The notes under the pieces are model-generated. The model made no database searches, was not told where the DNA came from, and was given only the letters and a program-made list of their open reading frames with translations. A program made the position numbers and the translations under genes. 64,000 nt of DNA from JAGVSR01 sp963742405 (GTDB lineage: Bacteria > Pseudomonadota > Alphaproteobacteria > Rhizobiales > Hyphomicrobiaceae). Positions 34,043 to 42,478 of the stretch are shown here, piece after piece; the first letter of the stretch is position 1, and every line of letters starts with the position of its first letter. The stretch is from NCBI GenBank assembly GCA_963742405.1, contig CAVUMB010000010.1, forward strand, positions 124,001-188,000, in the 5' to 3' direction.

Positions 34043-34147
34043 GTAGGTCCGCCACCACCTTAATAAGGCGGGGGTGCACCAGGGTCGCCACCTCTAGCGG
34101 AAGTTTTGACCTTTGTCACCGTTGGCGTGTGGTCTTTTTTACGACGC

Positions 34148-34471
34148 CTACGCCACAGGCTCGACGACAACCGCCGTACCGTAAGCCAGCACCTCGGTGA
34201 CGGCCGCTGCGATCTCGTTGGCATCGTAGCGGAAGGCGAGGATGGCATTAGCACCCATCTGCTCCCCGTTCTGAATGAGCAGATCGAATGCTTCCTGGCG
34301 CGTCTGCTCGGCCAGTCGCGTGTAAACGGTGATGTTGCCGCCGAACAAGATTTGAATGGAAGCGCCGATATTCCCCACGACGCTGCGCGAGCGGACGGTT
34401 AGCCCCTTCGCGACCCCCAGCGTGCGAACAATGCGGTAGCCGGCCAAGTCATTGGTGGTCGTGACGATCAT
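34148..34471 (-). CDS. YbjQ-like UPF0145 family protein
   Basis: 107 aa. MIVTTTNDLAGYRIVRTLGV, then IGASIQILFGGNITVYTRLA and GANAILAFRYDANEIAA match the YbjQ/UPF0145 fold, a small homopentameric family of unknown cellular role (sometimes labelled heavy-metal-binding). No signal peptide or membrane segment. It lies alone between tuf copy 2 and tRNA-Trp, an insertion in an otherwise standard tuf-trnW-secE order. A function cannot be assigned. Confidence 0.9.
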   Translation of the reverse strand: MIVTTTNDLAGYRIVRTLGVAKGLTVRSRSVVGNIGASIQILFGGNITVYTRLAEQTRQEAFDLLIQNGEQMGANAILAFRYDANEIAAAVTEVLAYGTAVVVEPVA

Positions 34472-34504
34472 GCTCGCGCTCCCTTGCCCGGTCCATAAGA
34501 CAAT

Positions 34505-34535
34505 GAAGCCGGAGGTCTTGTCGACCCCCGGCTTC
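34505..34535 (-). terminator. Hairpin between tuf copy 2 and the ybjQ-like gene
   Basis: A 13-bp stem (GAAGCCGGAGGTC / GACCCCCGGCTTC, one wobble) with a 5-nt loop. A full U-tract is lacking on either side, so termination strength is uncertain. Position fits the end of the tuf copy 2 transcript. Confidence 0.5.
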
Positions 34536-34562
34536 GGAAATGCAGGTTTGAACGACCGTTCT

Positions 34563-34843
34563 ACGCGACGATCTTCGTCACGGCTTGATTACTCGACGAT
34601 CTTCGTCACGACGCCGACGCCGATCCAAACGCGGCTCGCCGCGTTTGGACATTGTCGATAGTCGGCGCCGAACATCCACAAAGATCAAAGACACAGCATT
34701 ACTCGACGATCTTCGTCACGACGCCGGCGCCGTTCCAAACGCGGCTTGCCGCGTTTGGACATTGTCGATAGTCGGCGCCGTACATCCACAAAGATCAAAG
34801 ACACAGCATTACTCGACGATCTTCGTCACGACGCCGGCGCCGA
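34563..34843 (-). repeat. 110-bp tandem repeats made of the tuf 3' end plus a spacer
   Basis: The last about 36 nt of the tuf coding sequence, from the stop codon inward, recurs at 34589 and 34699 besides its proper place at 34809, giving an exact 110-bp period. Between copies lies a spacer with a perfect 10-bp palindrome (CCAAACGCGG / CCGCGTTTGG) and the string GACATTGTCGATAGTCGG. The two full units (34589-34698, 34699-34808) differ at four or five positions. A fourth, shorter match (CGACGATCTTCGTCACG) begins at 34566. The sequence around 34584 (CTTGATTACTCGACGATC) copies the junction found after tuf copy 1. Confidence 0.9.
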
Positions 34844-36017
34844 CGGTGCGGCCGCCTTCGCGGATGGCGAAGCGAACTTTTTCTTCCATGGCAATCGGAG
34901 ACACCAGTTCCACGTCCATCGACACGTTGTCGCCCGGCATCACCATTTCCGTGCCTTCCGGCAGCGTCACCACACCCGTCACGTCCGTCGTGCGGAAGTA
35001 AAACTGCGGGCGATAGTTCGTGAAGAACGGCGTGTGACGGCCGCCCTCGTCCTTCGTCAGAATGTAGGCTTCCGCCTTGAACTTCTTGTGCGGCTTCACC
35101 GAGCCCGGCTTGGCCAGAACCTGGCCGCGCTCAACCGCTTCCTTGTCAATGCCGCGCAACAGGCAGCCGACGTTGTCGCCAGCTTCTCCGCTGTCGAGCA
35201 GCTTGCGGAACATTTCCACGCCCGTCACGACCGACTTCTGCGTATCGCGCAGGCCCACGATCTCGACTTCCTCGCCGACCTTGATCACCCCGCGCTCAAT
35301 GCGGCCCGTCACCACCGTGCCGCGACCCGAGATCGAGAAAACGTCTTCGATCGGCATCAGGAACGGCTGATCCTTCGGACGGTCCGGCAGAGGAATGTAG
35401 GTATCCAGAGCCTCATAAAGCTTCAGGATCGCTTCGTCCGCCAGCGGACCCTTCTCACCGTTCAGCGCCTTGATCGCAGCGCCCCGGATGATCGGCGTGT
35501 CGTCGCCCGGAAACTGGTACTTCGACAGAAGCTCGCGCACTTCCATCTCAACCAGGTCCAGAAGCTCTTCGTCTTCGACCACATCGCACTTGTTCAAGAA
35601 CACCACGATGTAGGGCACGCCGACCTGGCGGGCGAGCAGGATGTGCTCGCGCGTCTGCGGCATCGGACCGTCAACCGCCGACACGACCAGGATCGCTCCG
35701 TCCATCTGAGCCGCACCCGTGATCATGTTCTTCACGTAGTCGGCGTGGCCCGGGCAGTCGACGTGCGCATAGTGCCGGTTCGGCGTCGCGTATTCCACAT
35801 GCGACGTCGCAATCGTCAGGATCTTCGTCGGATCGCGACGGCCCTGGCTTTCCGAAGCCTTCGCAACTTCGTCATACGCAATCGACGTCGCCGTCCAGCC
35901 CCGGTCCGCAGAAACCTTCGTCAAAGCCGCCGTCAACGTCGTCTTGCCGTGGTCAACGTGCCCAATCGTGCCTACGTTGCAATGCGGCTTGTTACGTTCG
36001 AATTTTGCCTTCGCCAT
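34809..36017 (-). CDS. tuf: Elongation factor Tu, copy 2 (variant switch I)
   Basis: 402 aa, identical in protein sequence to copy 1, and translations of the other frames agree as well, so the DNA is essentially identical from ATG to stop. Identity ends abruptly at both ends of the coding region. It shares the unusual switch I (ASESQGRRDPTKILTIATS). It has its own upstream promoter and lies before tRNA-Trp and secE, the standard place for a second tuf. Gene conversion is the usual explanation for such identity. Confidence 0.97.
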   Translation of the reverse strand: MAKAKFERNKPHCNVGTIGHVDHGKTTLTAALTKVSADRGWTATSIAYDEVAKASESQGRRDPTKILTIATSHVEYATPNRHYAHVDCPGHADYVKNMITGAAQMDGAILVVSAVDGPMPQTREHILLARQVGVPYIVVFLNKCDVVEDEELLDLVEMEVRELLSKYQFPGDDTPIIRGAAIKALNGEKGPLADEAILKLYEALDTYIPLPDRPKDQPFLMPIEDVFSISGRGTVVTGRIERGVIKVGEEVEIVGLRDTQKSVVTGVEMFRKLLDSGEAGDNVGCLLRGIDKEAVERGQVLAKPGSVKPHKKFKAEAYILTKDEGGRHTPFFTNYRPQFYFRTTDVTGVVTLPEGTEMVMPGDNVSMDVELVSPIAMEEKVRFAIREGGRTVGAGVVTKIVE

Positions 36018-36093
36018 AAACGTCTGTCCTCGAATGCTGGTTCAGGGGCACGAGGAACCGCAGCCTTAAACGCGGCGCCTGTGTTCGCGCGTG

Positions 36094-36122
36094 TGTCTAG
36101 TGTCTTAAAATGGGGAGTTCAA
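36094..36122 (-). promoter_or_regulatory. Probable promoter of tuf copy 2
   Basis: On the minus strand TTGAAC (36122-36117), a 17-nt spacer, then TAGACA (36099-36094). The -35 is good, the -10 moderate. It would give a leader of about 70 nt before the tuf ATG. Confidence 0.55.
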
Positions 36123-36291
36123 GCCCTAAGCCGCTGAACCCTTCGCCGCGGCTCGCGCAACCTGCCAGCATCTCACAAAAGTGCCGCAAATGGCGATCCG
36201 GCCCGTCACACATATGGGGTGAGCGCGCCTCAGGCGGAACCCCCGGGTCCGTCCTGCGTTTGCACCTTTTCGTGTAGGGAAAGGACAACTC

Positions 36292-36552
36292 ATGAGCGGC
36301 GACGCAACTCAATGGCTTTGGCTGATCGCACTGGTGGGCGGACCGCTCATTCTCGGCATCGTAATGGCGCGCGGGATGCGTCAATCCTCGGATCGCCGCG
36401 AACATGACCCGGCGGGTATCGCCCGGACGGAGAGGGCAACGCACGACCTCTATGAAGAGGAAGAGCACCGCGGCAAGCCGTCCGGTGCCGAAATCGCCGA
36501 CGCGCGGCGGCTCCAAGAAACGGCACGGCCACAGAGGACCGGGCAACGGTAG
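36292..36552 (+). CDS. Small single-pass membrane protein, function unknown
   Basis: 86 aa with a good ribosome-binding site (GGGAAAGGA about 7 nt before the ATG). One membrane helix near the N-terminus (LWLIALVGGPLILGIVMARGM, about residues 9-29) is followed by a charged, hydrophilic tail rich in Arg, Glu and His. I do not recognise the family. It is the first plus-strand gene of the window, convergent with tRNA-Gly; no operon partner is evident. Confidence 0.65.
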   Translation: MSGDATQWLWLIALVGGPLILGIVMARGMRQSSDRREHDPAGIARTERATHDLYEEEEHRGKPSGAEIADARRLQETARPQRTGQR

Positions 36553-36565
36553 CTTTAGAGGCGGC

Positions 36566-36639
36566 TGGAGCGGACGATGGGAATCGAACCCACGTATGCA
36601 GCTTGGAAGGCTGCCGTTCTACCATTGAACTACGTCCGC
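36566..36639 (-). tRNA. tRNA-Gly (anticodon TCC)
   Basis: 74 nt on the minus strand. Acceptor stem GCGGACG with CGTCCGC, discriminator T, encoded CCA; anticodon stem GCAGC/GCTGC with loop CTTCCAA centred on TCC; T-loop GGTTCGATTCC. A well-formed cloverleaf. Confidence 0.97.
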
Positions 36640-36764
36640 AAACGGCCGCCGCCGTCGCCCGTCTGATAACCGCTTCACGCGCGGCTGTGAAGGGGCGGCT
36701 ATGTCGGCCGACGAAAAGTTGCACCCCGATTACTTTCGCCGGCCGGAGTCACAGAGATTGATGA

Positions 36765-38987
36765 TCAGACAGCGGAGCGGCCCGCAAGTTCGAACCGGTC
36801 GGCATTCATAACCTTCGTCCACGCAGCCACGAAGTCAGAAACAAATTTATCCTTGGCGTCGTCTTGCGCATAAACCTCGGCCAGCGCGCGAAGAATTGAA
36901 TTTGATCCAAACACGAGATCGACACGCGTGCCGGTCCATTTAGTCTGGCCGGACTTGCGATCACGGCCTGCAAAGATGTCGGCCGACTCTGACGTCGCCT
37001 GCCATTCAATCCCCATATCAACGAGATTGGTGAAAAAGTCCGTCGTCAACGCGCCGGGCGTCTTGGTGAAGACGCCATGCGCAGCCCCGGCATGGTTGGC
37101 CCCTAGGACGCGCAAACCGCCAACGAGTACCGTCATTTCCGGCGCCGTCAGCGTGAGCAACTGAGCCTTGTCCAGCAGCATGTCTTCCGCCGAAACGGTG
37201 TACTTCGCCTTGGCATAATTGCGAAATCCGTCGGCTTCTGGCTCCAGCACGTCGAACAATTCGATGTCCGTTTGCTCCAGCGATGCATCCGTACGGCCGG
37301 GTATAAACGGAACTTCAATGGCGTGTCCGGCAGCCTTGGCCGCCTGTTCAATGGCCACACCTCCAGCCAGCACGATGAGATCGGCAACCGAGACCTTCTT
37401 GCCGCCGGTCGCTTCGGCATTGAACGACACTCGAATGCCTTCCAGCACGCCAAGCACCTTGGCGAGCTTCTCAGGTTCGTTGACATCCCAGTTCTTCTGC
37501 GGAGCAAGCCGGATGCGCGCGCCATTGGCGCCGCCACGTTTATCCGAGCCCCGGAACGTCGAAGCCGAAGCCCAGGCCGTCGAAACGAGTTCAGATGTCG
37601 TAAGACCTGACGCCAGGATCTTTGCTTTAAGAGCCGCGATATCGACGGCGTCGATCAGCGCATGATCGACAGCCGGAATGGGATCCTGCCAGATCAGGTC
37701 TTCGGCGGGTACTTCCGGGCCGAGGTAACGCGCCTTCGGACCCATATCGCGATGCGTCAGCTTGAACCACGCCCGCGCGAACGCATCGGCGAATTCCTCC
37801 GGATTGGCATGGAAGTGACGCGACACCTTCTCGTAAGCGGGGTCCATCTTCATCGCCATGTCGGCCGTCGACATGATAATCGGCACTCTCTTGGTCGGAT
37901 CTTCCGGATCCGGCGCCATATCCTGCTCTTGCAGGTTCTTTGGTGCCCACTGCCAGGCACCCGCCGGGCTCTTCACAAGATCCCAGTCGTATTTGAAGAG
38001 CACATCGAAATAGCCCATGTCCCACTGGATTGGGTTTGAGGTCCATGCGCCTTCCAGACCGCTCGTGATGGTGTCCCGTCCCTTGCCGCTGTTGAACGTC
38101 GACAACCAGCCGAACCCCATCGCCTCGAGCGGCGCGGCTTCAGGCGCGACGCCGACGTGAGCTGCATCGCCGGCACCATGCGTTTTACCGAACGTGTGGC
38201 CGCCGGCCGTCAATGCCACGGTCTCGTAATCATTCATCGCCATGCGCGCGAAAGTTTCGCGAATATCGCGCGCCGACGCGAGCGGATCGGGATTGCTGTC
38301 CGGGCCTTCGGGATTGACGTAGATGAGGCCCATTTGCACGGCCGCGAGCGGATTTTCCAACAACCGCTCACCCGTGTATCGCCCGCCCGGCTTGTCACTG
38401 GTCGCGAGCCATTCCGTCTCAGCACCCCAGTAGATGTCTTCTTCCGGTTCCCAAACATCCTCGCGGCCGCCCGCAAAACCGAACGTCTTGCCGCCCATCG
38501 ATTCGATCGCGACGTTGCCCGCCAGGATCATCAGGTCCGCCCACGAGATTGCGTTGCCGTATTTCTTCTTGATCGGCCAGAGCAGGCGTCGTGCCTTGTC
38601 GAGGTTGCCATTGTCGGGCCAGCTGTTGAGTGGCGCGAAACGCTGCGTGCCAGAACCCGCCCCACCGCGTCCGTCCGCCGTGCGGTACGTGCCGGCGCTG
38701 TGCCAAGCCATGCGGATGAAGAGTCCACCGTAATGCCCATAATCGGCCGGCCACCAGTCCTGGCTATCGGTCATCAGTGCGGTGAGGTCAGCCTTCAGCG
38801 CTTTCAGATCGAGCTTGCTGAATGCCTCGGCATAACTGAACCCCCTCGGCATGGGATTGCCGGCCAACGGATTTTGATGCAGCATTTTCAAGTTCAGCTG
38901 ATTGGGCCACCAATCGCGATTCGTTCTCGAACTGAACCGGCCCTTGGCGGGGGTCCCGTGAATCGGACACTTGCTGATCTCGTTCAT
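36765..38987 (-). CDS. katG: Catalase-peroxidase KatG
   Basis: 740 aa haem enzyme that removes hydrogen peroxide by catalase and peroxidase reactions. The distal site RMAWHSAGTYR supplies Arg, Trp and His; the proximal His is in ALTAGGHTFGKTHG. The Trp, the Tyr of MGLIYVNPEG and the Met of ARMAMNDYE can form the Met-Tyr-Trp adduct needed for catalase activity. The C-terminal, non-haem domain is complete. Start at 38987 is supported by GAGGAG. A gene for peroxide defence is expected in an aerobic C1 oxidiser. I see no oxyR nearby. Confidence 0.97.
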   Translation of the reverse strand: MNEISKCPIHGTPAKGRFSSRTNRDWWPNQLNLKMLHQNPLAGNPMPRGFSYAEAFSKLDLKALKADLTALMTDSQDWWPADYGHYGGLFIRMAWHSAGTYRTADGRGGAGSGTQRFAPLNSWPDNGNLDKARRLLWPIKKKYGNAISWADLMILAGNVAIESMGGKTFGFAGGREDVWEPEEDIYWGAETEWLATSDKPGGRYTGERLLENPLAAVQMGLIYVNPEGPDSNPDPLASARDIRETFARMAMNDYETVALTAGGHTFGKTHGAGDAAHVGVAPEAAPLEAMGFGWLSTFNSGKGRDTITSGLEGAWTSNPIQWDMGYFDVLFKYDWDLVKSPAGAWQWAPKNLQEQDMAPDPEDPTKRVPIIMSTADMAMKMDPAYEKVSRHFHANPEEFADAFARAWFKLTHRDMGPKARYLGPEVPAEDLIWQDPIPAVDHALIDAVDIAALKAKILASGLTTSELVSTAWASASTFRGSDKRGGANGARIRLAPQKNWDVNEPEKLAKVLGVLEGIRVSFNAEATGGKKVSVADLIVLAGGVAIEQAAKAAGHAIEVPFIPGRTDASLEQTDIELFDVLEPEADGFRNYAKAKYTVSAEDMLLDKAQLLTLTAPEMTVLVGGLRVLGANHAGAAHGVFTKTPGALTTDFFTNLVDMGIEWQATSESADIFAGRDRKSGQTKWTGTRVDLVFGSNSILRALAEVYAQDDAKDKFVSDFVAAWTKVMNADRFELAGRSAV

Positions 38988-39280
38988 GTCGTCTCCTCAC
39001 CGCACACTCGAGTGCGCTCTGCTGGCAGCACGACTTACTCAGACTAATAGATAAGGTAAAGCACTTCCTTTTTATGACTTCGATCAGCCCGACTGATTGT
39101 TCTTGATCAAGCAGATAGATAAATTATGTACTCAGGTGCCAAGCACGCAGTTGTATAAACTTCGGCATACCCGTAGCAAGTTGTTGAGCATCGGCATGCG
39201 GACGTTTGTATACCTGAAGCGATCGGCACAACATGCTCTGCGTCACACCGAACACAACTAAAATGAGAGGCGCTAGATCG
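38988..39280. promoter_or_regulatory. katG / alkylguanine methyltransferase divergent intergenic region
   Basis: 293 nt between divergent katG and the methyltransferase gene. It is AT-rich relative to the surroundings. It contains two ATAGATAA strings (around 39046 and 39115) and a 10-bp palindrome CTTGATCAAG (39102-39111). These could be operator sites, but no regulator can be named. Confidence 0.35.
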
Positions 39281-39844
39281 ATGAGCGAAACCCTCGACGC
39301 AAGCGCACCGAATGTCCCAGCGACCGGCCAGCACGCCAGCCCTCGCGAGACACTCCAGTTCGCCATCGGATGGTCCACTCTCGGAACGGTTCTGGTGGCA
39401 GCATCGCCGCAAGGTATCTGCGCAGTCCTGATCGGCGATGACGCGGATACTCTCTTCGCCGATCTACGTCACCGGTTCCCGAAAGCCCGCCTCGAGCGCG
39501 GTCCCGCCCCATTGACGGATGCGCTTGCCGCACTCCACCACCCAGACCAAGCATCAAGCCTTCGCCTCGACCTCCGCGGAACTTTGTTTCAAAAGCGCGT
39601 CTGGACCGCCTTGCAGGCGATTCCGGTGGGAGAGACGCGCAGCTACGCTGAAATCGGCGCATCGATCGGCTTACCGACAGCGGCTCGCGCCGTCGCGGCC
39701 GCCTGCGCCGCCAATCCGATCGCCGTCCTCGTTCCTTGCCACCGCGTGCTGCGGTCAGACGGAGCATTATCAGGCTATCGCTGGGGAACAGCACGCAAGC
39801 GCGCCTTGCTCGCTCTTGAAAGCACAGCTCCGCGCGCCGCCTAG
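39281..39844 (+). CDS. Methylated-DNA-[protein]-cysteine S-methyltransferase (Ogt/Ada-type)
   Basis: 187 aa from the ATG at 39281; in-frame ATGs at 39233 and 39263 are alternatives. Transfers methyl groups from O6-methylguanine to its own cysteine, a one-use repair. The active site is seen as AVLVPCHRVLRSDGALSGYRWG, read as PCHR with the following Tyr-Arg motif, after a helix-turn-helix with GETRSYAEIGASIGLPTAAR. No Ada zinc domain or AraC domain is attached. Divergent from katG. Confidence 0.93.
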   Translation: MSETLDASAPNVPATGQHASPRETLQFAIGWSTLGTVLVAASPQGICAVLIGDDADTLFADLRHRFPKARLERGPAPLTDALAALHHPDQASSLRLDLRGTLFQKRVWTALQAIPVGETRSYAEIGASIGLPTAARAVAAACAANPIAVLVPCHRVLRSDGALSGYRWGTARKRALLALESTAPRAA

Positions 39845-39879
39845 TCGCTGATATCAGCGCCCGTTCTAAAGCGACGGCA

Positions 39880-40467
39880 CTAAAGCTTTTTCGTCCCCAC
39901 AACATCACCGTGCCGCCAGGCGTCGATCCGCTCCATGAGCCAATCCCACGCTTCGCGTTCACGCGCGCCGGCGGTTTTGTCGATAGCAATTTGGAGATAG
40001 TTGAGTTCGGCTTCGATCTTCTCCGGCGGCAACATGCCAAGCCGCGTCGAGAGCACCGCCAGTTCGAGCACGGCCGCCTGCGCCCGGTTGAACCCTGTCC
40101 ACGGCCGGTGCGACGCGGAATGTGCGATCTGGCAGTGAAACCGTGGCCGCTGTTCGTGATCCGTCAGTCGATCGACTTTCAGCTCCCAATGCGAAACTGC
40201 GCTTTCAAGCCGGACGCCGTCGACGATGTCAGCCTTGACGAGCGGCCAGTCGCGTCGACCGGTGATGCAGCCAGCGAACACGCGCACGTCGTCGGTATGG
40301 CTGGCGACCGCAAATGGGTTCGACATCAAATTGTCGAGCGTCCGCGAAGGCCGGAAAGGCGCCACGATCCACCCTGTACCCTCATCGTCGATCAGTCCGA
40401 GCGGGGCAATGTGCGCCTCACCCTTGGCGTTCAGGGTCGTCACGATCGTCTCGACGATCCTCGGCAT
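39880..40467 (-). CDS. DUF447 family flavin-reductase-like protein of the H4MPT gene set
   Basis: 195 aa, starting MPRIVETIVTTLNAKGEAHI then APLGLI and GWIVAPFRPSRTLDNLMSNP. The fold is expected to be a split-barrel, FMN-binding-like one. The family is shared with methanogenic archaea and recurs in bacterial tetrahydromethanopterin/formaldehyde clusters, but its reaction is not established to my knowledge. It is the last gene of the operon, overlapping the preceding gene by 50 nt in another frame. The overlapped end of that gene is a charged tail, so the overlap is believable. Confidence 0.85.
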   Translation of the reverse strand: MPRIVETIVTTLNAKGEAHIAPLGLIDDEGTGWIVAPFRPSRTLDNLMSNPFAVASHTDDVRVFAGCITGRRDWPLVKADIVDGVRLESAVSHWELKVDRLTDHEQRPRFHCQIAHSASHRPWTGFNRAQAAVLELAVLSTRLGMLPPEKIEAELNYLQIAIDKTAGAREREAWDWLMERIDAWRHGDVVGTKKL

Positions 40468-41887
40468 CCCGCCTCTCCTTTTGTGCTTTGCGTTTCGCTT
40501 CGCGCGCGGCTGTCACGGTCGATGCTTCAGGTGCATGCCGGATCAGATCCTCGCTTTTCCGGTCGGCAGCGATCCCCCAGTCGAGCGGATTATCCTGCGC
40601 ATAGCGCTTGCCCAGAGCCCGGGCGATCTCGGCCTTCGCCAGCTCATAGCCAAGATAGAACGCATGGCTGCCGTCGGCCTCGACGCCGAGCTTCGGATAA
40701 AGTTCAAAAGGATCGATCGCGACGTGGTGACCCTCGCGATTATAGATATGAATTCCGTCTTCGGCCGCCTCGATACGGAAATTCAGATCCCGCACCTCAC
40801 CCGCCCATTTCTCGATGTCCTGCGCGGTCGAGGCATACGGCCTCAGATCATGCAGCGAGAGCAAATGTCCGCCCAGGCCCTTGGGCAGGCTTTGATCTTC
40901 GCGTGCGCGAAACATCAGGCGGCGGGCAGCGTCGTGCTCCTCGATGGTCCGCCGCGTATGCAACGACACCTGCACGATAAGCACGTTCTGAATTCTGAGT
41001 TCGGACGCGATCCCCAGCAGCGTCGCCGTGAGACCCTGACTATCGACATCGGTCAATTCGGTCAGGTTACCGGTGCCCATCAATATTTCGACGTCGGGAC
41101 GTTGCCGGCGTAGCTCCGCGTAACGCTCGATCGATTGGGTGAACCCGAAGTGGATCGGATCGAGGATGGGATCGGCGATATGGGGAATGCCCTTCTCTTT
41201 CGCCAGGTCAATGGCGCGGATGAGGGACGCAAGATCGCCGTGCGGCTTCGGCACGAGGATCGGCACGCACGCCGTTCCCGATACGGCATCAAGCGACGTC
41301 TCATCGAGCGACAGCACGAAATCGGCGCCGGACTTTGCCGCACGCTGAAGCTCCCCAACGTCACCACTATCGACGCTGACCTTAAGGCCGCGCGATTTTA
41401 ATCTCGTAACGATCTCTTCCAGATTGGCGAACGGCACGTCCGGCTGGCAGCCGATGTCGATGACATCGGCGCCCTTCTCGGCATAGGACAGCGCCCGCGT
41501 AACAATCTCATCGACCGAAAGTCCCGGCGCATCGATGATCTCGGCGAAAATCCGCAAGTCATGCTTGGAAAGATCGGGCGGCAAGCCGCCTTTACCCAGA
41601 TACGCCGGCAAGTCGATCAATTCGTCGGGTCCACGCTCGAACGGCACACCGTAATGGTCGTTGAGCACATCGAGATTCATGCGAACGCGGCCGGGAAGAA
41701 TGACGCGATCGGCTTCGATAGGCCCCTTGAGCCGGTTTCGAATGATCGCGTCTGTCATCAGCGCCGCAACCTTGATGCCGATGTTGCGGACGCGCCAGCT
41801 GCCCTCTTCGAGACCGATGCATCGGATGGTCTCGACCAGGCGGGGTTCGGCCAGATGGCCGGTCAGGAAGAGGAGCCGTTCAGCCAT
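40418..41887 (-). CDS. Dihydropteroate-synthase-like protein of H4MPT biosynthesis
   Basis: 489 aa. A dihydropteroate-synthase-like TIM barrel is visible in GADVIDIGCQPDVPFANLEE and KVSVDSGDVGELQRAAKSGA, then SLDETSLDA and HIADPILDPIHFGF. It is longer than folate-type enzymes because of an N-terminal domain and a C-terminal domain ending in a very charged helix (REAKRKAQKERRDAEDRRDD). Relatives occur in methanogens and methylotrophs and are thought to act in building the methanopterin pterin-arene bond; that role is inference here. Overlaps its neighbours by 25 nt upstream and 50 nt downstream. Confidence 0.85.
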   Translation of the reverse strand: MAERLLFLTGHLAEPRLVETIRCIGLEEGSWRVRNIGIKVAALMTDAIIRNRLKGPIEADRVILPGRVRMNLDVLNDHYGVPFERGPDELIDLPAYLGKGGLPPDLSKHDLRIFAEIIDAPGLSVDEIVTRALSYAEKGADVIDIGCQPDVPFANLEEIVTRLKSRGLKVSVDSGDVGELQRAAKSGADFVLSLDETSLDAVSGTACVPILVPKPHGDLASLIRAIDLAKEKGIPHIADPILDPIHFGFTQSIERYAELRRQRPDVEILMGTGNLTELTDVDSQGLTATLLGIASELRIQNVLIVQVSLHTRRTIEEHDAARRLMFRAREDQSLPKGLGGHLLSLHDLRPYASTAQDIEKWAGEVRDLNFRIEAAEDGIHIYNREGHHVAIDPFELYPKLGVEADGSHAFYLGYELAKAEIARALGKRYAQDNPLDWGIAADRKSEDLIRHAPEASTVTAAREAKRKAQKERRDAEDRRDDRDDPERQG

Positions 41888-42423
41888 TTCTGCCGCGCAT
41901 CGATTGCCCGTTCGAATTCTTCGACCGTTTCGACCACGGTCGTATCCTCAAACGTCTTGAGCTTCTCGGTATTTTCTAGGTCGATGCGGCGCGGATAGAC
42001 CTTCACCATGCCTTTCGGGGCTTCGGTATCCATATCTGGCGCCGTATCGCAGGCAAACACAATTGCCGGCACGCGGCATTTGCCGGCCTGCGCAAAGACG
42101 TTGGTCGCGAGATTGTCGGAGATACCGTAGACGCACTTCGCCACTGTGTTGGACGTCGCCGGCCCCAGGATCAGCGTGTGATAGACGCCATAGTAAAAGT
42201 TGCCGACCGGAGCCGCACTCGCCGTGCGATCCCTGTAGATGCGCGATCCGTCCATCAGCACAAGCTCCTGCTTGTACATTTTCAGCACCTCTTCCGCCGC
42301 TGAGGAAACAAAGAGGTCGAGATCGGGTAGTCGCTTGATGATCGCCAGGGACTCCTTCACGAAGTGTCCCGAGCCGGTCAGCGCCCATCCCCAACGGGGA
42401 GTTTTGACGTCGTCTTTTGCCAT
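41863..42423 (-). CDS. DmrB-like flavoprotein (probable dihydromethanopterin reductase)
   Basis: 186 aa flavoprotein of the archaeoflavoprotein/UbiX-like fold. WGWALTGSGHFVKESLAIIK holds the N-terminal FMN loop, with VFVSS-like strand LDLFVSSAAEEVLKMYKQ and GPATSNTVAKCVYGISDNLA lining the flavin pocket. Bacterial homologues named DmrB reduce dihydromethanopterin to the tetrahydro form, the last step of the cofactor route. The context among methanofuran and methanopterin genes supports that. Begins 55 nt after the kinase gene. Confidence 0.8.
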   Translation of the reverse strand: MAKDDVKTPRWGWALTGSGHFVKESLAIIKRLPDLDLFVSSAAEEVLKMYKQELVLMDGSRIYRDRTASAAPVGNFYYGVYHTLILGPATSNTVAKCVYGISDNLATNVFAQAGKCRVPAIVFACDTAPDMDTEAPKGMVKVYPRRIDLENTEKLKTFEDTTVVETVEEFERAIDARQKWLNGSSS

Positions 42424-42478
42424 GCCGTGGGCCCTAACACGGGGGCTCTCCCGCGTCGATGGGGCTCACCGCGAAAAG

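Noticed and set aside
34746..36137. A 463-codon plus-strand open frame across tuf copy 2 (and a similar one across copy 1)
   Set aside because: It is antisense to a highly expressed conserved gene, its composition (His/Arg/Leu rich) mirrors that gene's codon bias, and it recurs only because tuf is duplicated.
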